From Pseudoruegeria sp. SHC-113 (lineage in GTDB: Bacteria > Pseudomonadota > Alphaproteobacteria > Rhodobacterales > Rhodobacteraceae): a stretch of DNA of 64,000 bases. The stretch spans positions 2,356,001 to 2,420,000 of the forward strand of contig NZ_JAHUBR010000001.1 of the NCBI RefSeq assembly GCF_025376885.1, read 5' to 3'. A model generated the notes under the pieces. It was not told where the DNA came from. It did no database searches and saw only the letters and a list, made by a program, of their open reading frames with translations. The position numbers were made by a program, and so were the translations under genes. Shown here piece after piece: positions 57,335 through 64,000 of the stretch; position 1 is the stretch's first letter, and each line of letters begins with the position of its first letter.

Positions 57335-59188
57335 ATGGCGAGCGGAACCAAGGGCAAGGCGTCCAATTTCTTTGTCTGGATCATTCTGGTCCTTCTGATC
57401 ATCGGCCTTGCCGGCTTCGGCGTGACGAATTTCGGCGGCTCGGTGAATTCCGTCGCCGCCGTGGGCGACACCGAGATCGAGATCAACGATTACGCCCGCG
57501 AGCTGCAAGCCGAGCTGCGCGCCTTCGAGGCCCAGACGGGCCAGCCCATGACGCTCGCCCAAGCCACCGCCTTCGGGGTGGATCGCGCCGTCATGCAGCG
57601 CCTGCTGTCCCGCGCCGCGCTGGAGGAAGAATCCCGCCGCGTCGGCCTGTCTGTCGGTGATGAGGTCGTGGCGCGCGAGCTGCTGCAGATCCCCGCGTTT
57701 CAGGGCCTGAACGGGGAGTTTGACCGCGAAGCCTATGCCTTCACCCTGCGCCAGTCCGGGTTGAACGAGAAGGAATTCGAAGAAAACCTGCGCACCGACA
57801 CGGCCGCCGCGCTGCTGCAGGCCGCCGTGGTGAACGGCGTCGCCGCGCCCGAGGCGCTCACCGATGCGATCCTGTCCTATGTCTCCGAGCAGCGCAGCTT
57901 CGAGCTGATCCGCGTCACCCCGGCCGATATGGTCACTGCCGCCGTGGAACCCACCGACGAAGAGCTGCGCGCCCACTACGCCAAGAACGAACCCGCCTAC
58001 ACGCTGCCTGAGCGCAAGAAGATCACCTACGCCTGGGTCACGCCCGACATGCTGCTGGACACCGTGGAGGTGGACGAAGAGGCCCTGCGCGCGCTCTACG
58101 CCGAACGCGCCGACCAATACCAGCGCCCGGAGCGCCGCCTCGTGGAACGGCTCGTCTTCGCCGATGAGGCCGCCGCACAGGCCGCCATGGATCGCTTCAA
58201 CGCCAATGAAGCCACCTTTGAGGAACTCGTCGCCGAGCGCGGCCTCGCGCTGGCCGACATCGATCTGGGCGACATCACTCGCGACGATCTGGGCAACGAG
58301 GCCGCGGAAGCGCTCTTCGGCCTGATCGCGCCGGGCGTCGTGGGCCCGCTGCCCTCTTCGCTCGGGCCGGCGCTCTACCGGATGAACGCCATCCTCGCCG
58401 CGCAGGAAACCAGCTTTGAAGACGCGCGCGAGGATATGCGCGCCGAGTTCGCCGCCGACCGCGCCCGCCGCGTGATCCTCGACAGCGCCTCCGGCATTGA
58501 CGATCTGCTCGCCGGTGGCGCGACGCTGGAAGAGCTGGCCGCGGAGACCGATCTGGAGCTTGGCACCATCGACTACTCGATCGACTCTGAGGGCGGCATC
58601 GCTGCCTATCAGGCCTTCGCGGAAGCCGCCCGCGCGGTCCAGCAAGGCGATTTCCCAGAGGTCGTGGAACTGGAAGACGGCGGCCTCTTCGCCCTACGCC
58701 TTGACGCGGTCGAGCCCCCCACCCTGCAGCCTTTCGAGGACGTGGAGGATCTGGTCTACACCGACTACAAGCGCGCGCTGGAAAACCGCCAGCTGGCGGA
58801 ACTCGCTGAGGGCCTCGCCCCGCGCTTCACCGGTGCCGCCACGGCCGAAGATCTGGGCTTCACCGCCACGCTGGAAGAGGGCCTCACGCGCGACGCCTTC
58901 CTCAACGTCTCTGCCGCCGATCTAATGCCCCGCGTCTTCGAGCTTGCGCTCGGGGAAACCGCTGCGCTCTCCGGCACGGGCGAGGCCTATGTGATCAAGC
59001 TCACCGCGATCACCCCGCCGGATCTCGCTGACGCCTCCGTCACCGCCCTGCGCGATGCGCTCAACGCCCAGAGCAGCGAGGCGATTGCGCAGGATCTGCT
59101 GGCCGCCTTCATCGGCGCCGTGCAGGCCGATGCGGGCATCGCTCTCAATCAGGCCGCCGTCAACGCGGTCCACGCCCAGTTCCCGTAA
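57335..59188 (+). CDS. PpiD/SurA-like peptidyl-prolyl isomerase
   Basis: A 617-residue membrane-anchored chaperone. One N-terminal helix (FFVWIILVLLIIGLAGFGVT) is followed by a SurA_N-like chaperone domain (VGDTEIEINDYARELQAELR to RTDTAAALLQAAVVNG). Then comes a parvulin-type region (ELRAHYAKNEPAYTLPERKK, VERLVFADEAAAQAAMDRF, LALADIDLGDITRDDLGNEA), in which the isomerase signature looks weak. It faces the periplasm and probably folds exported proteins. It is just upstream of trpE, with 10 bases between. Confidence 0.9.
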   Translation: MASGTKGKASNFFVWIILVLLIIGLAGFGVTNFGGSVNSVAAVGDTEIEINDYARELQAELRAFEAQTGQPMTLAQATAFGVDRAVMQRLLSRAALEEESRRVGLSVGDEVVARELLQIPAFQGLNGEFDREAYAFTLRQSGLNEKEFEENLRTDTAAALLQAAVVNGVAAPEALTDAILSYVSEQRSFELIRVTPADMVTAAVEPTDEELRAHYAKNEPAYTLPERKKITYAWVTPDMLLDTVEVDEEALRALYAERADQYQRPERRLVERLVFADEAAAQAAMDRFNANEATFEELVAERGLALADIDLGDITRDDLGNEAAEALFGLIAPGVVGPLPSSLGPALYRMNAILAAQETSFEDAREDMRAEFAADRARRVILDSASGIDDLLAGGATLEELAAETDLELGTIDYSIDSEGGIAAYQAFAEAARAVQQGDFPEVVELEDGGLFALRLDAVEPPTLQPFEDVEDLVYTDYKRALENRQLAELAEGLAPRFTGAATAEDLGFTATLEEGLTRDAFLNVSAADLMPRVFELALGETAALSGTGEAYVIKLTAITPPDLADASVTALRDALNAQSSEAIAQDLLAAFIGAVQADAGIALNQAAVNAVHAQFP

Positions 59189-59198
59189 GGCCGGTTTC

Positions 59199-60710
59199 AT
59201 GTCGCTCACGCCAAGTTTCGAGGCCTTCGAGGCCGGCTATGCCGCAGGCCGCAGCCAGGTTGTCTACACCCGGCTCGCTGCCGATCTGGACACGCCGGTG
59301 TCGCTGATGCTCAAGCTCGCCGAGGCCCGCAAGGACAGCTTCATGCTGGAAAGCGTCACCGGCGGCGAGGTGCGCGGGCGCTATTCCATCGTCGGCATGA
59401 AGCCGGATCTGATCTGGGAATGCCGCGGCCAGAGCAGCCGCCTGAACCGGCAGGCCCGCTTTGATCGCGACGCCTTCGAGGATGTGCCGGGCGATCCGCT
59501 CGCCGCCCTGCGCGCGCTGATCGATGAGAGCCGCATCGACATGCCCGATGAGCTTCCGGCCGCGGCCGCAGGCCTCTTCGGCTATCTCGGCTACGACATG
59601 ATCCGGCTGGTGGAGCACCTGCCCAACGTGAACCCCGATCCCATCGGCGTGCCGGACGCAATCCTGACGCGCCCCTCGGTGGTGGCCGTGCTCGACGGCG
59701 TGAAAGGCGAGGTGACCATCGTGTCGCCTGCCTTCGCAGGCTCCGGGCTTTCGGCCCGCGCCGCCTATGCCCAAGCCGCCGAGCGCGTGATGGACGCCGT
59801 GCGCGATCTGGAGCGTCAGGCCGCCGGCGAAAGCCGCAGCCTCGGCACCGAGGCTGAGCTGGGCGCAATCACCTCGAATTTCAGCAAACAGGGCTACATG
59901 GAGGCCGTCGAGAAGGCGAAGGAGTATATCCGCGCCGGGGACATCTTCCAAGTCGTGCCCGCGCAGCGCTGGACTCAAGCTTTCCCCCTGCCCCCCTTCG
60001 CGCTCTACCGCAGCTTGCGGCGCACCAACCCCTCGCCCTTCATGTTCTTCTTCAACTTCGGCGACTTCCAGGTGGTGGGCGCAAGCCCCGAAATTCTCGT
60101 GCGCGTCTTTGACCGCGAGGTCACGATCCGCCCGATCGCGGGCACCCGCCCCCGTGGCGCAACGCCCGAGGAAGACCGCGCGCTGGAGGCCGATCTGCTG
60201 GCCGACAAGAAGGAACTGGCCGAGCACCTCATGCTGCTCGATCTGGGCCGCAACGACGTGGGCCGCGTGGCGAAAGTCGGCACCGTGCGCCCGACGGAAG
60301 AATTCATCGTCGAGCACTACAGCCACGTGATGCACATCGTCTCCAACGTGGTGGGCGAACTGGCCGAAGATCAGGACGCGCTCTCGGCCTTCTTTGCCGG
60401 CATGCCCGCGGGCACCGTCTCCGGCGCACCCAAAGTGCGCGCGATGGAGATCATCGACGAGTTGGAGCCCGAGAAGCGCGGCGTCTACGGCGGCGGCTGC
60501 GGCTACTTCGGTGCCAACGGCGACATGGACATGTGCATCGCCCTGCGCACTGCCGTGCTGAAGGACGAAAAACTCTACATCCAGGCCGGCGGCGGCGTTG
60601 TCTACGACAGCGATCCGGAAGCCGAGTACATGGAAACCGTCAACAAATCCAAGGCGATCAAAAAGGCCGCCGAGGATGCCGGCCTCTTCACGAACTTTGG
60701 CAACAGCTGA
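59199..60710 (+). CDS. trpE: Anthranilate synthase component I
   Basis: TrpE makes anthranilate from chorismate with ammonia from TrpG, the first step of tryptophan synthesis. The 503-residue protein has YTRLAADLDTPVSLMLKLAE (tryptophan-binding), FGYLGYDMIRLVEHLP, QRWTQAFPLPPFALYRSLRR, SPEILVRVFDREVTIRPIAG, LMLLDLGRNDVGRVAKVGTV and GTVSGAPKVRAMEIIDELEP. The start at 59199 is ATG. TrpG lies 2.8 kb on, beyond two leftward genes. Confidence 0.97.
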   Translation: MSLTPSFEAFEAGYAAGRSQVVYTRLAADLDTPVSLMLKLAEARKDSFMLESVTGGEVRGRYSIVGMKPDLIWECRGQSSRLNRQARFDRDAFEDVPGDPLAALRALIDESRIDMPDELPAAAAGLFGYLGYDMIRLVEHLPNVNPDPIGVPDAILTRPSVVAVLDGVKGEVTIVSPAFAGSGLSARAAYAQAAERVMDAVRDLERQAAGESRSLGTEAELGAITSNFSKQGYMEAVEKAKEYIRAGDIFQVVPAQRWTQAFPLPPFALYRSLRRTNPSPFMFFFNFGDFQVVGASPEILVRVFDREVTIRPIAGTRPRGATPEEDRALEADLLADKKELAEHLMLLDLGRNDVGRVAKVGTVRPTEEFIVEHYSHVMHIVSNVVGELAEDQDALSAFFAGMPAGTVSGAPKVRAMEIIDELEPEKRGVYGGGCGYFGANGDMDMCIALRTAVLKDEKLYIQAGGGVVYDSDPEAEYMETVNKSKAIKKAAEDAGLFTNFGNS

Positions 60711-60725
60711 CCAATAACACCTTAG

Positions 60726-60768
60726 AGCGGGGCTCTGCCCCGCACCCCGGGATATTTTGGGTCAGAAG
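60726..60768 (-). repeat. Dispersed intergenic repeat, family 2, copy C
   Basis: The reverse complement of the 43-base element at 42794-42836, with two mismatches. It lies 16 bases after trpE and contains a GC hairpin (GCGGGGC...GCCCCGC) that may also help end trpE transcription. Confidence 0.75.
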
Positions 60769-60778
60769 AAGGGGCCCC

Positions 60779-60805
60779 ACTTTGTTCTGTAAATATCTCG
60801 GGGGA
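60779..60805 (+). repeat. Dispersed intergenic repeat, family 1, copy C
   Basis: ACTTTGTTCTGTAAATATCT and the following GGGGGA form a diverged copy of the element at 12660 and 48224. Families 1 and 2 lie next to each other here, which suggests they are parts of one composite repeat. Confidence 0.6.
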
Positions 60806-60834
60806 GACGCTGAAGGCGGCGGGGGCAGAGCCCC

Positions 60835-61623
60835 CTAATCCGCGTAGCCAAGCGCGGTGAGCAGGCTGTCATCAAGCTGCGCCCGAGCCAGGCGCGCCAT
60901 GCTTTCTTCGAGTTTGTCCCAGGGGGAGCCGGACAAGTAGCGCTGCCGGTAGGCGGCGAAATCCTCGCGCTCCGCCTTCGCGGAGGCCTGCGGGGCGGAG
61001 AGCGAGGCAACTTCTATCCCCAACCGGCCACAGGCCGCGCCCATATGGCCTTCGAAATCAGCGAGCAGATCTTCGTAGCGCAGCAGTGTGGCGTTCGGGG
61101 TCGCGTTCACGAAACGCAGGTAGCTGCGCGCCTTTCGGCTCCAGAGGTCCAGCGGCGACTCAAGGATGACCGGGCCAAGGCCATCGCGCCCGAGGGTGAT
61201 CCAGGGCGCGGTGAGGAACGCTTCCAGATCGGCGCGGGGGGGCAGGAGATCGTGGTAAGGGTTGCGGTACAGCGAGAGCAGGAAATGCACCGGGTGTTTG
61301 ACCACCAGTACGAAGGCGGTTTGTGAAAACCGCGCGTCCGCCTGCAGAGTTTGCGGGCGGATCGCTGTATGTTTCCACCCCATGAAATCGCGCCCGTGTT
61401 TTGCAAACAGCCGGTCGAACATCGCCTCCCGCGCCACGGATTGTGCGGCTTCGGGCAGGCGCTCCAGCCGCTCGAAGAAGGCTGGCGGGCAGTGGGTCAG
61501 CAGAAATTCCCGATGGTGGATCAGCGTGGCCTGACCCTCCTTTGGGGCGTTTTCAAGAAAGAACGTCTCCAGCCAGTTGGTGCCGCAGTTGCGCTCGCCA
61601 AAGACCTTGATGAACGCCGCCAC
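60835..61623 (-). CDS. Sulfotransferase-like protein
   Basis: A 262-residue protein with a P-loop-like N-terminus, FIKVFGERNCGTNWLETFFL, similar to the PAPS-binding loop of sulfotransferases. The second PAPS region appears to be VLVVKHPVHFLLSLYRNPYH, with conserved Lys/Arg and Ser. The acceptor is unknown. The start used is GTG 61623, 14 bases after the stop of the deacetylase gene; an in-frame longer reading would overlap that gene by about 70 bases. Lies between trpE and trpG on the opposite strand. Confidence 0.75.
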   Translation of the reverse strand: MAAFIKVFGERNCGTNWLETFFLENAPKEGQATLIHHREFLLTHCPPAFFERLERLPEAAQSVAREAMFDRLFAKHGRDFMGWKHTAIRPQTLQADARFSQTAFVLVVKHPVHFLLSLYRNPYHDLLPPRADLEAFLTAPWITLGRDGLGPVILESPLDLWSRKARSYLRFVNATPNATLLRYEDLLADFEGHMGAACGRLGIEVASLSAPQASAKAEREDFAAYRQRYLSGSPWDKLEESMARLARAQLDDSLLTALGYAD

Positions 61624-61637
61624 GGCCCGCTTCCCGC

Positions 61638-63350
61638 CTAGAGCCCCGAGAGCACCGCCGACACCGGCGCGAGTGCCACGCCGGAGGAGCGGTCGTCCAG
61701 CACCCATTCCACCAGCGCCTTGATCGTATCGGCGCGGGTGTGGCCCACCATCACCACATGCCCCTCCTGCGCGGCCTTGAAGGCGGCGCGGTTGAGGTAA
61801 CGCTTCATGGTGGGGATGGACTGTCCATCGGCATCAAAGGTTCGGAAGACAAGCGCCGCCGGCACGCCCTGCCGTTCAGCGATTTGCTGCGCGGCGTTGA
61901 GGCCGCGCGGCGTGCTGAGCATCCCCTGCCCATTCGCCCGCGCGATCGCCACAAGCTGCTGCAGGATGGCGCGATCCCCGGACGCGCCCTGCGCCCCGGT
62001 TTCAAACAGCGCCACCGCTTCCGGCACCCGCTGGCGGAAGGCTTCCATCGCGATCTCGACTTCCGAAGGCTCCACCCCTTGCGGGAACTCGGTGAGCAGC
62101 ACCACCTCGAAGCCGGCGGCGCGGTAATCATAGGCGGCGGCGGCGGCATCGGGGCGCGTGGCATCCACGGCGAAGGCCAGCGGCACCGGGAAGCCCGCGA
62201 AAGCGGCCGGATCCACCGCGCCGGAGCCATCATCGATCAGCACCACGGCCATGCGCGGCAGGGTCGGATCGTCTTCAAAAGGTTCGGCAAAGGCCTGCAA
62301 CGCGGGCAGCCCTTCGGCGGGGGCCAGCACGGCGGCTGGCTCGGTGGTTTCCTCCTCCGCCTCGGGCTCGGCCTGCGGCGCGCCACCGATGGTGGGCAGC
62401 CGGTTGGTGCGCACTTGCGGGGCGAGATTGGCCATGCCCTCCACCGGCACGCGGATCGGGCTGTCGGCCACATCGCCGGGGGCCTCGGGCGCTTGCGGCG
62501 CGGCAGGCTGGCGCGGGCTGTCCGCGCCCCCGAGCGGGGCGGCGGGGCGGCCAGGCATGGCGGCGGGCTCCGGGCGGTCCAGCAGCGCCAGCCTGTCGGC
62601 GGCAGGCGCTGTATCCTCTCCGGTGTCGGGCAGCGCGGGAGACGCGCCGCTGTCCGGGGCTTGCGCCAGCGTGCCGGTGTCGGGCGGCGCATCCGTACCC
62701 GTGTTCGCCGTGGCCGGGGCCAAGGCCTCGGGTGCCTGCACCGCGACAGGGCCTGCGCCGCCTTCGCTTGGAGCCTGCGGGGCATCTGCCACCGTGCCCG
62801 GCGCGGGGTCTGCCGGGGGGGCGAGCGCCTCGGCGCTGCGCACCGGGGCCGGTTGGGCCGGGGCTTCGGCGCTTTGGGGCACGTCCAGCGGCGTGTCGGC
62901 TGCCGGGGCGGAGGGGAGCGGGCCTTCGCTGGCTTTGGCCGCGGCTTCGCTGCCTGCGGGCGTTTGCGGAGCTATCGGAGCGGCCCCGCCCTCGCTGCCG
63001 GCTGGCGCTTGCAGCGCGCTGGCGGTGTCTGGCGTTTCGGGTCGCCCGAGGCTCTCGGTGGTGTCCGGGGAAAGCTGTGCCGTTTCAGGGCTTTGCGGGG
63101 CGGCAACGGCCTGAGGCGTAGGTGCTGCGGCTGGCTCGGCAGCGCTTTGCGCACTGTCGCCCGCGCCGCCAAGCCCGGCCTGCGCGCCTTCGTCCGGCGC
63201 CGCCACTTCCCCGGCGGGGCGTTCGATCGCCCCCACCGGCGCGCTTGGCGCGCTCAGCAGCCGTACATCGCTCAGCACAAGGAAAAGCCCGGCGATCACC
63301 GCTGATACAACCACGCCCCAGAACACGCCTTCCAGCAATCCGCGCAGCAC
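61638..63350 (-). CDS. Divergent polysaccharide deacetylase with long Ala/Pro linker
   Basis: A 570-residue protein. An N-terminal helix (LLEGVFWGVVVSAVIAGLFL) anchors it; residues ~40-340 form a low-complexity Ala/Pro/Glu/Ser linker. The C-terminal ~220 residues match the YibQ/DUF610 divergent polysaccharide deacetylase domain (RMAVVLIDDGSGAVDPAAFA, FPVPLAFAVDATRPDAAAAA, GHVVMVGHTRADTIKALVEW). The start is GTG 63350 with GGAGG 6 bases upstream; reading from 63467 adds a non-conserved tail. It is probably a cell-wall or capsule modifying enzyme. Confidence 0.82.
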   Translation of the reverse strand: MLRGLLEGVFWGVVVSAVIAGLFLVLSDVRLLSAPSAPVGAIERPAGEVAAPDEGAQAGLGGAGDSAQSAAEPAAAPTPQAVAAPQSPETAQLSPDTTESLGRPETPDTASALQAPAGSEGGAAPIAPQTPAGSEAAAKASEGPLPSAPAADTPLDVPQSAEAPAQPAPVRSAEALAPPADPAPGTVADAPQAPSEGGAGPVAVQAPEALAPATANTGTDAPPDTGTLAQAPDSGASPALPDTGEDTAPAADRLALLDRPEPAAMPGRPAAPLGGADSPRQPAAPQAPEAPGDVADSPIRVPVEGMANLAPQVRTNRLPTIGGAPQAEPEAEEETTEPAAVLAPAEGLPALQAFAEPFEDDPTLPRMAVVLIDDGSGAVDPAAFAGFPVPLAFAVDATRPDAAAAAYDYRAAGFEVVLLTEFPQGVEPSEVEIAMEAFRQRVPEAVALFETGAQGASGDRAILQQLVAIARANGQGMLSTPRGLNAAQQIAERQGVPAALVFRTFDADGQSIPTMKRYLNRAAFKAAQEGHVVMVGHTRADTIKALVEWVLDDRSSGVALAPVSAVLSGL

Positions 63351-63484
63351 CCGAGCCTCCGTTATGTTATTGCCTGCATTCAAAAAGGATGTTGCCGGTT
63401 CGGGCCTTGACCCTCCCCCATCACTCTGAGCATGTATAACCGCAGAAATTCCCGGGTTCACCCCCATTTGATGAAAGCGCCGCC

Positions 63485-64000
63485 ATGCTGCTCCTGATCG
63501 ATAATTACGACAGCTTTACCTATAATCTTGTCCATTATCTGGGCGAGCTGGGCGCGGAAGTCGTGGTGAAGCGCAACGACGCGCTGAACGTGCAGGAGGC
63601 TATGGCGCTGAATCCGGAAGCGATTCTGCTCTCACCCGGCCCCTGCGATCCTTCGCAAGCCGGGATCTGCCTCGCGCTCACGCAGGCCGCTGCCGAAACC
63701 GAGACGCCGCTGATGGGGGTCTGCCTCGGGCATCAGACCATCGGCGAGGCCTTCGGCGGCAAGGTGGTGCGCTGCCATGAGATCGTGCACGGGAAGATGG
63801 GCACCATGCATCACGACGCGACAGGCGTCTTTGCCGGGCTGCCCTCGCCCTTTGAGGCCACGCGTTATCACTCGCTGGTGGTGGAACGCGAAAGCCTGCC
63901 CGACTGCCTTGAGGTGAACGCCTGGCTGGACGACGGCACCATCATGGGCCTGCGCCACAAGGAGCTTCCCATCCACGGCGTGCAATTCCATCCCGAAAGC
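63485..64000 (+). CDS. trpG: Anthranilate synthase component II (partial at the window edge)
   Basis: A class I glutamine amidotransferase that supplies ammonia to TrpE. The 172 residues visible begin [19 protein letters not shown] and include [14 protein letters not shown], the catalytic Cys in [15 protein letters not shown], and the catalytic His in GVQFHPES at the very end. The gene continues past base 64000. A normal trpG is about 195 codons, so roughly 20-25 are missing. trpD and trpC would be expected next. Confidence 0.95.
   Translation, partial: MLLLIDNYDSFTYNLVHYLGELGAEVVVKRNDALNVQEAMALNPEAILLSPGPCDPSQAGICLALTQAAAETETPLMGVCLGHQTIGEAFGGKVVRCHEIVHGKMGTMHHDATGVFAGLPSPFEATRYHSLVVERESLPDCLEVNAWLDDGTIMGLRHKELPIHGVQFHPES

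Overview
The window is GC-rich, densely coded DNA from an alphaproteobacterium, most likely a member of the Rhodobacteraceae (Roseobacter/Rhodobacter group). No species is claimed. The call rests on gene content: a DksA with only one cysteine, homologues of the Rhodobacter capsulatus gene transfer agent head-spike proteins, a class II (B12-dependent) ribonucleotide reductase NrdJ, an Entner-Doudoroff edd-eda pair, DUF2927 and DUF2852 proteins, a TakP-like TRAP transporter and a bacterial aspartate/glutamate leucyltransferase. Gene order and codon use look chromosomal. I see no integrase, transposase, plasmid or CRISPR element.

Layout. 0-9 kb: an MFS transporter, then a leftward, translationally coupled operon argS - SPOR protein - nagZ - scpA - scpB - small basic protein, and leftward dgt and a Na+/H+ antiporter. 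10-14.5 kb: an A-type Fe-S carrier (erpA-like), a Sel1-repeat protein, exonuclease III, a FAD monooxygenase and dksA with its terminator. 14.6-18.6 kb: a rightward overlapping set, MoxR ATPase - GNAT - DUF2927 lipoprotein - tiny membrane protein - VWA protein. 19-20.2 kb: two small secreted proteins sharing a repeat I do not recognise. 20.3-26.2 kb: M48 protease, PIN protein plus rRNA methyltransferase, a lipoprotein, and edd-eda behind a palindromic operator. 26.3-33.4 kb: glnE with a small partner, DUF2852 protein with a paired operator, RDD protein, bpt-VOC and a thiolase. 33.5-40.3 kb: a TRAP transporter with unusually long permeases, divergent from a Cache-domain histidine kinase and LuxR-type regulator. 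40.3-43.4 kb: VOC protein with WYL regulator, a TetA-like MFS pump and a two-gene small-protein operon. 43.4-46.7 kb: the ilvI-ilvH operon behind a complete promoter, leader-peptide and attenuator. 46.8-52.6 kb: homocysteine S-methyltransferase-like protein, EF-hand protein and nrdJ with candidate NrdR boxes. 52.6-55.5 kb: GTA head-spike pair, tRNA-Pro, DUF192, double cold-shock protein and pdxH. 55.6-64 kb: gpt, an aminotransferase, a PpiD/SurA-like chaperone, trpE, a sulfotransferase-like protein, a divergent polysaccharide deacetylase, and trpG running off the right edge.

The clearest regulatory logic is in the branched-chain amino acid operon: a leader peptide with Ile-Val-Val-Thr-Val codons controls mutually exclusive antiterminator and terminator hairpins. 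The TRAP/two-component block looks like a self-contained system for taking up small organic acids. At least two families of short intergenic repeats are spread through the window. All functional calls come from reading the sequence and from family knowledge; no database search was run.
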